Shown one piece after another: positions 8,453 to 13,367 of a stretch of DNA of 13,367 nucleotides; position 1 is the first letter of the stretch; each line of letters opens with the position of its first letter. The position numbers and the translations under genes are program-made. The stretch spans positions 1-13,367 of the forward strand of contig UQMC01000051.1 in assembly GCA_900542115.1 (NCBI GenBank), written 5' to 3'. Source of the stretch: an uncultured Oscillibacter sp. Its GTDB lineage: Bacteria > Bacillota > Clostridia > Oscillospirales > Oscillospiraceae. The notes below the pieces were generated by a model. It did not search any database. It was not told the DNA's origin and saw nothing but the letters and a program-made list of their open reading frames with translations.

Positions 8453-8851
8453 TTACCAGACGAATGCAAGGACCTCGCCGCCGACATGAGCCTCGCGGGC
8501 CTTCTTGTCGGTCATGACGCCCTTAGACGTAGAGATGATTGCGATACCCAGACCACGGAGCACGCGGGGCAACTCATCGGCACCCACATAGACGCGCAGG
8601 CCGGGCTTGGAAACGCGGCGGAGACCGGTGATGACCTTCTCCTTACCGGCGTTGTACTTCAGCGCGATGTGAATCATGCCCTGCAGGCCGTCATCCTCCA
8701 CGGTGAAGCTCTTGATGTAGCCCTCATCCAGCAGAATCTGAGCAATGCTCTTTTTCATGTTGGAAGCAGGGACATCCACGGTTTCGTGCTTTGCGTTGTT
8801 GGCGTTGCGGATGCGGGTGAGCATATCCGCAACAGGATCAGTGATATGCAT
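8453..8851 (-). CDS. rpsH: 30S ribosomal protein S8
   Basis: S8 is a primary binder of the central 16S rRNA domain, and in E. coli it is also the translational repressor of the spc operon. The 132-residue product starts [17 protein letters not shown] and ends with the S8 signature region [20 protein letters not shown] (residues 106-125). Length is normal. AGGAGG lies 8 nt before the ATG. It is the first gene after the unusually long upstream gap, and rplF follows after 15 nt. If the gap carries regulation, rpsH and the genes behind it would be the targets (inference). Confidence 0.98.
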   Translation of the reverse strand: MHITDPVADMLTRIRNANNAKHETVDVPASNMKKSIAQILLDEGYIKSFTVEDDGLQGMIHIALKYNAGKEKVITGLRRVSKPGLRVYVGADELPRVLRGLGIAIISTSKGVMTDKKAREAHVGGEVLAFVW

Positions 8852-8877
8852 GGATTGTTCCTCCTATTTATAGAGTC

Positions 8878-8897
8878 GCGGCGTGAGCCGCTTCGGC
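8878..8897 (-). other. Overlapping alternative GC-rich stems upstream of the rpsH ribosome binding site
   Basis: GCGGC (8878-8882) pairs with GCCGC (8887-8891) across a 4-nt loop, while GCCG (8887-8890) can instead pair with CGGC (8894-8897) across 3 nt. The shared GCCG arm makes the two stems mutually exclusive. They end about 15 nt before the AGGAGG of rpsH. Such an arrangement could influence initiation, but the stems are short and could simply reflect G+C richness. Confidence 0.35.
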
Positions 8898-9030
8898 AGC
8901 GAGGTATCATGGCGAATGGAGCAGTCCGCTCGCGCGTGGTGCCCAATTCGTCATGACCTTTCGCCATCCGTATTAACAAGGCCCCATATCAAAAGCCTGT
9001 GTTAAAGAAATTTTTGCAGCTTTTCAGGTA

Positions 9031-9056
9031 TTTGTTGCACGTTTCTGTGCAACAAA
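9031..9056 (-). other. Perfect 10-bp stem-loop in the rpsZ-rpsH gap
   Basis: TTTGTTGCAC (9031-9040) and GTGCAACAAA (9047-9056) are exact complements separated by 6 nt. On the minus strand the loop is AGAAAC. The sequence after it in transcript order (TACCTGAAAAGC) has no T-run, so it is not a classic terminator. It could be an RNA-processing site, a protein-binding site, or one end of a repeat element. Confidence 0.6.
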
Positions 9057-9072
9057 CGGCGCATAAGCCGCT

Positions 9073-9090
9073 GTGAGTATGAGAGACTCA
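9073..9090 (-). other. Short stem-loop in the rpsZ-rpsH gap
   Basis: GTGAGT (9073-9078) pairs with ACTCAC near 9086-9091, a 6-bp stem around a loop of about 7 nt. It is followed in transcript order by a weaker 4-bp CGGC/GCCG stem (9057-9060 with 9067-9070). Alone it could be chance; its place in a row of hairpins makes it worth noting. Confidence 0.4.
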
Positions 9091-9102
9091 CAATTTCAGC
9101 CG

Positions 9103-9121
9103 GGACAACGCAGGGTTGTCC
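9103..9121 (-). other. Short stem-loop in the rpsZ-rpsH gap
   Basis: GGACAAC (9103-9109) is the exact complement of GTTGTCC (9115-9121), a 7-bp stem with a 5-nt loop. It lies in a series of hairpins between rpsZ and rpsH. No T-run follows on either strand. Confidence 0.5.
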
Positions 9122-9132
9122 GAACATGGCGC

Positions 9133-9163
9133 AATGGGCGCATTTCCGGAGAAATGCCCCATT
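9133..9163 (-). other. Stem-loop with cUCCGg tetraloop in the rpsZ-rpsH gap
   Basis: AATGGG (9133-9138) and GCATTTC (9140-9146) pair with GAAATGC (9151-9157) and CCCATT (9158-9163), giving 13 bp with one bulged base at 9139. Read on the minus strand, the loop is UCCG closed by C-G, which is the UNCG class of very stable RNA tetraloops. This strand asymmetry favours a minus-strand RNA role. No T-run follows, so it is not an intrinsic terminator. Confidence 0.6.
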
Positions 9164-9168
9164 TTGTA

Positions 9169-9197
9169 AGCGTACCAAGAAAAACGCGGTTTGTCAA
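9169..9197 (-). promoter_or_regulatory. Candidate internal promoter upstream of rpsH
   Basis: On the minus strand a perfect sigma-A type -35 box TTGACA (9192-9197) is followed after exactly 17 nt by TACGCT (9169-9174), which matches the TATAAT consensus at only three of six positions. A start about 7 nt downstream would fall near 9162, at the base of the 9133-9163 hairpin, so the transcript would begin with a stable stem-loop. The -10 is weak, so this is a suggestion. It would give rpsH and the genes after it a second source of transcription. Confidence 0.35.
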
Positions 9198-9225
9198 GGT
9201 TTTTCGCTGCGCCATTATAATTTTT

Positions 9226-9411
9226 TTAGAAGGATGCCTTCCGCACGCCGGGGATCTCGCCCTTATAGGCCAGCTCACGGAAGCAGATACGGCAGACGCC
9301 GTAGTTCCGGAGGTAAGCATGAGGGCGGCCGCACAGCTTGCAGCGGTTATACTTGCGGGTGGAGAACTTGGCAGGACGGGCCTGCTTGATCTTCATAGAA
9401 GTCTTTGCCAT
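9226..9411 (-). CDS. rpsZ: 30S ribosomal protein S14, type Z (zinc-binding)
   Basis: S14 is a late-assembling protein of the 30S head. This is the short zinc-binding form of 61 residues, with C24-x2-C27 (CKLCGRPH) and C40-x2-C43 ([22 protein letters not shown]) as the zinc ligands. Zinc-independent paralogues are longer (about 89-101 residues) and lack these cysteines. AAGGAGG lies 9 nt before the ATG. rplE is 14 nt upstream. Downstream of the TAA the usual tight spacing breaks: rpsH does not start for another 374 nt. Confidence 0.98.
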   Translation of the reverse strand: MAKTSMKIKQARPAKFSTRKYNRCKLCGRPHAYLRNYGVCRICFRELAYKGEIPGVRKASF

Positions 9412-9425
9412 TGCTGTCTTCCTCC

Positions 9426-9965
9426 TTAGCGGGCGAAGGGAGCGCCAACCTGCTGCAGCAGAGCGCGGCCCTCTTCATCGGTTTTCGCGGTGGTGACAAT
9501 GATGATGTCCATGCCGCGGATCTTGTCGATCTTGTCATACTCGATCTCGGGGAAGATCAGCTGCTCCTTGATGCCCAGAGCATAGTTGCCGCGGCCATCA
9601 AAGGCGTTGGGGTTGATGCCCTGGAAGTCTCGGACACGGGGCAGAGCCACGTTGAACAGACGGTCCAGGAACTCCCACATCTTATCGCCGCGCAGAGTGA
9701 CCTTCGCGCCGATGGGCATCTCCTCACGGAGCTTGAAGTTTGCGATGGACTTGCGGGCGCGGGTGATCACAGCCTTCTGTCCGGTGATCTTGCCCAGATC
9801 GCCAACAACGTTGTCCAGCACCTTTGCGTTTTCACGAGCCTCGCCGCAGCCCACGTTGATGACAACCTTGTCGATCTTGGGAATCTGCATGACGGACTTG
9901 TAGCCGAACTGCTTCATCAGAGCGGGAGCAACTTCGGCCTTGTACTGCTCTTTCAATCTTGCCAT
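9426..9965 (-). CDS. rplE: 50S ribosomal protein L5
   Basis: L5 binds 5S rRNA in the central protuberance and contacts P-site tRNA. The 179-residue product has [20 protein letters not shown] at the start, the family block [17 protein letters not shown] (residues 27-43), [20 protein letters not shown] (65-84), [15 protein letters not shown], and a typical end [21 protein letters not shown]. Length is normal. AAGGAG lies 11 nt before the ATG. rpsZ follows after 14 nt. The 19-nt rplX-rplE spacer is too short to hold the S8-binding autoregulatory hairpin known from the E. coli spc operon. Confidence 0.98.
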   Translation of the reverse strand: MARLKEQYKAEVAPALMKQFGYKSVMQIPKIDKVVINVGCGEARENAKVLDNVVGDLGKITGQKAVITRARKSIANFKLREEMPIGAKVTLRGDKMWEFLDRLFNVALPRVRDFQGINPNAFDGRGNYALGIKEQLIFPEIEYDKIDKIRGMDIIIVTTAKTDEEGRALLQQVGAPFAR

Positions 9966-9984
9966 TTGTTATCTCGCTCCTTTC

Positions 9985-10296
9985 TTACAGCTCGGCACCG
10001 CAGTGCTTGCACACGCGGGTCTTCTTGCCGCCCTCGATCTTGTGAGCAACGCGGGTACCCTTGTTGCACTTGGGGCACACAACCTGCACCTTGCAGGCGG
10101 CGATGGCAGCCTCGCGCTTAACGATGCCGCCCTCCTCGCCCTGACGGCGGGGCTTGACATGGCAGGTCACCATATTGATGCCCTCGGCCACGATCTTCGT
10201 GCTCTTGGGAACAGTGCCCAGCACCTTGCCCTGCTTGCCCTTGTCCTTGCCGGACAGGACGACGATGGTATCGCCCTTCTTAATGTTCATAGCCAT
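9985..10296 (-). CDS. rplX: 50S ribosomal protein L24 with C-terminal zinc-knuckle-like cysteines
   Basis: L24 is one of two assembly-initiating 50S proteins and lies near the exit tunnel opening. The 103-residue product has an N-terminal KOW motif (KKGDTIVVLSGKDKGKQGKV, residues 6-25), then HVKPRRQGEEGGIVKREAAI. The C-terminal part carries C74-P-K-C77 and C96-K-H-C99, a CxxC pair spacing that suggests a zinc knuckle. E. coli L24 lacks these cysteines; related Clostridia often have them (general knowledge). Of the two nearby ATGs (MAM), the first has GGAGGG at 8 nt and is chosen. rplE follows after 19 nt. Confidence 0.97.
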   Translation of the reverse strand: MAMNIKKGDTIVVLSGKDKGKQGKVLGTVPKSTKIVAEGINMVTCHVKPRRQGEEGGIVKREAAIAACKVQVVCPKCNKGTRVAHKIEGGKKTRVCKHCGAEL

Positions 10297-10311
10297 TGTT
10301 CGAGCCCTCCA

Positions 10312-10680
10312 TCAAATCACTTCGGGAGCCAGAGACAGGATCTTCATGTAATCCTTGTCGCGCAGCTCACGAGCCACAGGCCCAAAGATACGGGTACCTC
10401 TGGGGTTCTTATCGTCCTTAATGAGAACGGCGGCGTTGTCATCGAAGCGGACATAGGTACCGTCATTACGGCGGATGCCCTTGGCGCTGCGGACGATGAC
10501 GGCCTTGACAACCTCGCCCTTCTTCACGGTGCCGCCGGGCTGTGCCTTACGGACAGAAGCCACGATGACATCACCGATATTGCCGAACTTCCGGGTGGAA
10601 CCGCCCAGAACACGGATGCACTTGATCTCCTTGGCGCCGGTATTGTCGGCAACCTTCAGATAGCTTTCCTGCTGAATCAT
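10312..10680 (-). CDS. rplN: 50S ribosomal protein L14
   Basis: L14 forms intersubunit bridges and is the docking surface for the silencing factor RsfS in many bacteria. The 122-residue product starts [18 protein letters not shown] and contains [20 protein letters not shown], with the block [17 protein letters not shown] at about residues 55-71 and a conserved end [20 protein letters not shown]. It has the normal family length and no anomalies. AAGGAGG lies 7 nt before the ATG. rplX starts 15 nt after the stop. Confidence 0.98.
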   Translation of the reverse strand: MIQQESYLKVADNTGAKEIKCIRVLGGSTRKFGNIGDVIVASVRKAQPGGTVKKGEVVKAVIVRSAKGIRRNDGTYVRFDDNAAVLIKDDKNPRGTRIFGPVARELRDKDYMKILSLAPEVI

Positions 10681-10692
10681 ACTGGCACCTCC

Positions 10693-10956
10693 TTACTTCG
10701 CCTTCTCGATGATCTCGACCACGCGCCAACGCTTGTCCTTGGACAGGGGGCGGGTCTCCATCACCTTCACGGTATCGCCGATACCGCAGGCATTGGTTTC
10801 ATCGTGGGCCTTCAGCTTATAGGTGCGGCCGACGATCTTCTTGTACAGAGGATGGGCGACACGGTCGGACACAGCCACAACCACGGTCTTATCCATCTTG
10901 TCGGAAACGACTTTGCCTACCCGGGTCTTGCGGGAGGAAGTTCTAACTTCGTTCAT
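10693..10956 (-). CDS. rpsQ: 30S ribosomal protein S17
   Basis: S17 is a primary 16S rRNA-binding protein of the 30S body with an OB fold. The 87-residue product has a short basic N-terminus, then [20 protein letters not shown] (residues 10-29), [19 protein letters not shown] and the signature [20 protein letters not shown] in its C-terminal third. Length and order of motifs are typical. AAGGAGGG precedes the ATG. rpmC lies 17 nt upstream and rplN 12 nt downstream, the standard spc-region arrangement. Confidence 0.98.
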   Translation of the reverse strand: MNEVRTSSRKTRVGKVVSDKMDKTVVVAVSDRVAHPLYKKIVGRTYKLKAHDETNACGIGDTVKVMETRPLSKDKRWRVVEIIEKAK

Positions 10957-10973
10957 TCTCGTTTCCCTCCTTC

Positions 10974-11174
10974 TTACTGCTTATCGGAAGCGGCGAGCTC
11001 CGCCAGCACGGTCTTGACTCGGGCAATATCGTGCTTCACTTCACGGATCTTAACAGGATTGTCCAGCTGATTGGTTGCGTGCTGCATCCGGAGCATGAAC
11101 AGGTCCTTCTTCAGGCCGGTCAGCTTCTCGTTGAGCTGCTCGGCATTCATCTTACGGATTTCATTTGCCTTCAT
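10974..11174 (-). CDS. rpmC: 50S ribosomal protein L29
   Basis: L29 is a small two-helix protein near the peptide exit, part of the site where chaperones and targeting factors dock. The 66-residue product runs [18 protein letters not shown] through [16 protein letters not shown] to the conserved [18 protein letters not shown]. The open frame continues 38 codons upstream inside rplP, but that extension is low-complexity and unlike L29. The ATG at 11174 has AGGTGA just upstream and sits 1 nt after the rplP stop (TAAGATG), which points to coupled translation. rpsQ follows after 17 nt. Confidence 0.96.
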   Translation of the reverse strand: MKANEIRKMNAEQLNEKLTGLKKDLFMLRMQHATNQLDNPVKIREVKHDIARVKTVLAELAASDKQ

Positions 11175-11175
11175 C

Positions 11176-11598
11176 TTACTCACCTGCTTCCTCGGTGCGG
11201 GCAACGATCTTCGTCTTGATGGGCAGCTTGTGGCTGGCCAGACGCAGAGCCTCGCGGGCGGTCTCCTCGGGGACACCGGCAATCTCAAACATGATACGCT
11301 GGGGCTTCACCACGGCAACCCAGTACTCAGGCGTACCTTTACCGGAACCCATTCGGGAGTCGGCGGCACGCATGGTCACGGACTTGTCGGGGAAGATCTT
11401 GATCCAAACCTGACCGCCACGCTTGGTGTAACGGGTCATGGCGATACGGGCGGCCTCGATCTGGTTGCTCTTGACCCAGCCGGGCTCAAGGGCCATCAGG
11501 CCATACTCACCGTAAGAAACGGTGTTGCCACGAGTGGCTTTACCAGTCATGCGGCCCCGCTGCATACGGCGGAACTTGACTCTCTTCGGCATTAACAT
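11176..11598 (-). CDS. rplP: 50S ribosomal protein L16
   Basis: L16 is a late-assembling 50S protein that helps form the A-site tRNA binding region. The 140-residue product starts [15 protein letters not shown], the near-universal L16 opening, and contains [12 protein letters not shown] (about 23-34), [20 protein letters not shown] (residues 69-88) and the typical [16 protein letters not shown] segment. The first ATG of the MLM pair is chosen because GGAGG lies 9 nt upstream and it overlaps the rpsC stop as TAATG. The stop is 1 nt before the rpmC ATG. The length is normal for the family. Confidence 0.98.
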   Translation of the reverse strand: MLMPKRVKFRRMQRGRMTGKATRGNTVSYGEYGLMALEPGWVKSNQIEAARIAMTRYTKRGGQVWIKIFPDKSVTMRAADSRMGSGKGTPEYWVAVVKPQRIMFEIAGVPEETAREALRLASHKLPIKTKIVARTEEAGE

Positions 11599-12485
11599 TA
11601 GTTGGCTCCTCCTTCCTTAGCGGGGGCTGCGGGAGCAGCGGGACGATTGGTGTTGGGCCGGAAGCCGCCCTGAGGGCGACGATCGGCACCGCCCTGACGG
11701 TTGAAGCCGCCATTCTGACGGTCGCGGTTGAAGCCGCCGTTGCGGCGGTCACCGCCGAAACCGCCCCGACGGTCGCCGTCACGGCGAGGACGACGCTCAC
11801 GACGCTCCTGATAGGGCTTGGAGGTGTCCATGGTGCGGGGGGTGGTACGCAGGGTCTGAGAGAGGACCTCGCCCTTGTAGATCCACACCTTCACGCCGAT
11901 GCGGCCAAAGGTGGTGGCAGCCTCCGCAAAGCCGTACTCAATGTCGGCACGGATGGTCTGCAGGGGGATGGTGCCCTCGTGATAATGCTCAACGCCGGCG
12001 ATCTCGCGGCCGCCCAGACGTCCGGAGCAGCAGCACTTGATGCCCTTGGCGCCAGCGCGCATGGCGCGGGCCATGGCATTCTTCATGGCGCGGCGGTGAG
12101 AAATACGCTTCTCCAGCTGCTGGGCGATGTTCTCAGCCACAAGCTGAGCGTTCATATCGGGGTTGCGGACCTCAACGATGTTCAGCTTGACCTTCTTGCC
12201 GATCATCTTCTCCACAGCCAGACGATACTGCTCGATCTGCTCACCGCCCTTGCCGATGACAACACCGGGACGGGCGCAGTGCAGGTAGATGGTAACGGTG
12301 TCATTGCTGCGCTCGATCTCAATCTTGGGAACGCCGGCACCGTACAGGGTCTTCTTGAGATACTTGCGGATCTTCTGATCCTCGACGATCAGGTCGCCGA
12401 CCTTCTCTTCACTGGCATACCAACGGGAATCCCAGTCTTTGATGACGCCGACCCGAAGGCCATGGGGATTTACTTTCTGTCCCAT
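11598..12485 (-). CDS. rpsC: 30S ribosomal protein S3 with long Arg/Gly-rich C-terminal tail
   Basis: S3 lies at the mRNA entry channel of the 30S subunit, where its KH domain and basic residues take part in mRNA helicase activity. The 295-residue product starts [13 protein letters not shown], has a KH-type GKGG loop (residues 78-81), and the C-terminal S3 domain with [10 protein letters not shown] (154-163) and [20 protein letters not shown]. After about residue 220 comes a non-conserved tail of roughly 75 residues with repeated GGFNR/GGF units, many Arg, Asn and Gly, and an Ala/Pro-rich end. Many Firmicutes S3 proteins stop near 215-220 residues. Residues 151-153 are Cys-Cys-Cys, which is unusual. 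The TAA overlaps the rplP ATG (TAATG), so rplP is probably translationally coupled. GGGAGG precedes the start. Confidence 0.97.
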   Translation of the reverse strand: MGQKVNPHGLRVGVIKDWDSRWYASEEKVGDLIVEDQKIRKYLKKTLYGAGVPKIEIERSNDTVTIYLHCARPGVVIGKGGEQIEQYRLAVEKMIGKKVKLNIVEVRNPDMNAQLVAENIAQQLEKRISHRRAMKNAMARAMRAGAKGIKCCCSGRLGGREIAGVEHYHEGTIPLQTIRADIEYGFAEAATTFGRIGVKVWIYKGEVLSQTLRTTPRTMDTSKPYQERRERRPRRDGDRRGGFGGDRRNGGFNRDRQNGGFNRQGGADRRPQGGFRPNTNRPAAPAAPAKEGGAN

Positions 12486-12504
12486 AAACTGTCTCCTCCC
12501 TTTC

Positions 12505-12849
12505 TTATGCCTTTTCCGTCACGGCGATGGTGACGTGAGAAGTGCGCTTGTTGATGCGATAAGCGCGGCCCTGAGCCCGGGGCATCATACGCTTGAGGAT
12601 GGGGCCGGGGGTGGCGAACACCTCAGACACCACCAGCTTGGCGGGGTCCATGCCGAAGTTGTTCTCGGCATTGGCAACGGCAGACTTCAGCAGCTTCGTC
12701 AGGGGCTCGGAAGCAGACTTGGGAGTCTGGGCCAGAATGGCCATAGCGGTTCCGACATTCTTGCCGCGGATCAGGTCGCATACGATCTGAACCTTGCGGG
12801 GAGAGATGCGGACATAGCGCAGATACGCTTTAGCAGTCTTGTTTTCCAT
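12505..12849 (-). CDS. rplV: 50S ribosomal protein L22
   Basis: L22 binds several 23S rRNA domains and sends a beta-hairpin into the peptide exit tunnel. The 114-residue product begins [19 protein letters not shown], carries the NAENNFGM block (about residues 60-67), and has the hairpin-tip segment [10 protein letters not shown] near residues 89-98, where macrolide-resistance changes are known in other bacteria. An ATG three codons upstream (12858) abuts GGAGG with no spacer. The ATG at 12849 has GGAGG at 8 nt and matches the family N-terminus, so it is chosen. rpsS lies upstream and rpsC follows after 19 nt. Confidence 0.95.
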   Translation of the reverse strand: MENKTAKAYLRYVRISPRKVQIVCDLIRGKNVGTAMAILAQTPKSASEPLTKLLKSAVANAENNFGMDPAKLVVSEVFATPGPILKRMMPRAQGRAYRINKRTSHVTIAVTEKA

Positions 12850-12868
12850 GTTCAGCATCCTCCTTCAA

Positions 12869-13132
12869 TTATTTATCCTTGGCATGGCCGCGGAAGGTAC
12901 GGGTGGGAGCAAACTCACCCAGCTTGTGGCCGACCATGTCCTCCTGGACATACACGGGCACGTGCTTCCGGCCGTCATGGACAGCGATGGTGTGGCCGAC
13001 GAAGGCGGGGAAGATGGTGGAGCTGCGGCTCCAGGTCTTGAGGACCTTCTTCTCGGTCTTCTCATTCATTGCCTCGATGCGCTTGAGAAGCTCAGGGGCA
13101 ACATAAGGGCCTTTCTTAATAGATCTGCTCAT
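12869..13132 (-). CDS. rpsS: 30S ribosomal protein S19
   Basis: S19 sits in the head of the 30S subunit, pairs with S13 and contacts 16S rRNA near the A-site finger bridge. The 87-residue product starts [11 protein letters not shown], the usual S19 N-terminus, and holds the family block [11 protein letters not shown] at about residues 58-68, followed by [18 protein letters not shown]. It is a little shorter than the common 92-93 residues because the basic C-terminal tail ends at HAKDK. The ATG is preceded by GGAGG at 7 nt spacing. rplB ends 12 nt upstream and rplV starts about 20 nt downstream. Nothing suggests damage. Confidence 0.98.
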   Translation of the reverse strand: MSRSIKKGPYVAPELLKRIEAMNEKTEKKVLKTWSRSSTIFPAFVGHTIAVHDGRKHVPVYVQEDMVGHKLGEFAPTRTFRGHAKDK

Positions 13133-13144
13133 ATTCCTGCCTCC

Positions 13145-13367
13145 TTACTTCTCGTTACGCCGCTTGACGATGAACTTGTTGGTGGGGTTCTTGCCCTTGC
13201 GGGTCTTGTAACCCAGAGCGGGCTTGCCCCAAGGAGTCACAGGGCCGGGACGGCCGACAGGTGCGCGGCCCTCGCCGCCGCCATGGGGGTGGTCATTGGG
13301 GTTCATGACAGAACCGCGGACGGTGGGACGCCAACCCATGTGACGCTTACGGCCGGCCTTGCCGATG
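13145..13367 (-). CDS. rplB: 50S ribosomal protein L2, C-terminal part (5' end outside window)
   Basis: L2 is a primary 23S rRNA-binding protein needed for subunit association and for shaping the peptidyl transferase region. Only the last 73 codons are present. The visible part begins IGKAGRKRH and continues into [13 protein letters not shown] and [11 protein letters not shown], the most conserved part of bacterial L2, which carries the histidine near the peptidyl transferase centre. It ends in the basic tail [10 protein letters not shown] and a TAA. rpsS follows after 12 nt. The gene is open at the window edge, so the truncation is an artefact of the window and not a broken gene. Identity is certain from the signature. 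Confidence 0.98.
   Translation of the reverse strand, partial: IGKAGRKRHMGWRPTVRGSVMNPNDHPHGGGEGRAPVGRPGPVTPWGKPALGYKTRKGKNPTNKFIVKRRNEK

Larger units (their letters stand above)
8852..9225 (-). other. Long structured intergenic region between rpsZ and rpsH
   Basis: This is the only gap over 100 nt in the window; other junctions are mostly 1-24 nt. I see no credible gene in it. A short open frame beginning near 8964 on the minus strand runs into rpsH out of frame and has no ribosome binding site. The gap holds, in transcript order, a TTGACA box, hairpins at 9133-9163, 9103-9121, 9073-9090, 9057-9070 and 9031-9056, an A/T-rich stretch (about 8980-9030), an 8-bp inverted repeat (8960-8967 with 8909-8916), GC-rich overlapping stems at 8878-8897 and the rpsH ribosome binding site. 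It could be an internal promoter with a structured leader, an RNA-processing site, or an inserted repeat element. Confidence 0.85.

Noticed and set aside
8865..8875. TATAAA directly upstream of the rpsH ribosome binding site.
   Set aside because: A transcript from it would start at or near the start codon and lose the ribosome binding site, and no -35 box is seen.
8925..8955. Faint resemblance of GGGCACCACGCG on the minus strand to the T-box motif GGGTGGTACCGCG.
   Set aside because: The core TGG-ACC arrangement is missing, there is no specifier loop or terminator/antiterminator pair, and rpsH is not a known T-box target.
8755..8979. A 74-codon minus-strand frame in the rpsZ-rpsH gap running into rpsH.
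   Set aside because: No ribosome binding site before its possible starts, and it overlaps rpsH out of frame by about 100 nt. The part within the gap is considered as structure instead.
9966..9984. Possible S8-binding autoregulatory site before rplE, as in E. coli.
   Set aside because: The spacer is only 19 nt and holds just a ribosome binding site, with no hairpin.
9940..11070. A 376-codon plus-strand open frame opposite rplX to rpmC.
   Set aside because: It spans several real gene junctions, and its translation is a low-information mirror of the coding strand.

Overview
This window is one stretch of the S10-spc-alpha ribosomal protein superoperon. Every gene lies on the minus strand, so transcription runs from high to low coordinates. 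The order is rplB (3' end only), rpsS, rplV, rpsC, rplP, rpmC, rpsQ, rplN, rplX, rplE, rpsZ (type Z S14), a 374-base gap, rpsH, rplF, rplR, rpsE, rpmD, rplO, secY, adk, map, a small KOW-domain gene, infA, rpmJ, rpsM, rpsK, rpsD, rpoA, and rplQ (5' part only). Both ends run off the window. Neither the S10 leader and promoter nor an operon terminator is visible.

The organism is most likely a fairly G+C-rich member of the Clostridia, perhaps Oscillospiraceae/Ruminococcaceae. This is inferred from gene order (rpsD inside the operon, a KOW protein between map and infA), strong AAGGAGG-type ribosome binding sites before most genes, a zinc-binding S14, an adenylate kinase with a four-cysteine lid, an L24 with a C-terminal four-cysteine knuckle, and an S4 without the N-terminal cysteine cluster. 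The genus cannot be fixed from the sequence alone.

The genes form one growth machine: large- and small-subunit ribosomal proteins, initiation factor IF-1, the SecYEG channel subunit SecY, methionine aminopeptidase for nascent chains, adenylate kinase for nucleotide balance, and the RNA polymerase alpha subunit. Spacing is tight (mostly 1-24 nt). Several junctions suggest translational coupling: rpsC/rplP overlap as TAATG, and rplP/rpmC and rplO/secY are each 1 nt apart. adk/map and KOW/infA have ribosome binding sites inside the upstream gene, and infA starts with TTG.

I found no new protein system. What stands out is non-coding. The 374-base gap between rpsZ and rpsH (8852-9225) holds a TTGACA box, a run of five hairpins (one with a cUCCGg tetraloop, one with a perfect 10-bp stem) and overlapping GC stems just before the rpsH ribosome binding site. 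Smaller hairpins sit in the rpsD-rpoA and rpoA-rplQ gaps. Among proteins, S3 is odd: it has a roughly 75-residue Arg/Gly/Asn-rich tail and three cysteines in a row in its core.
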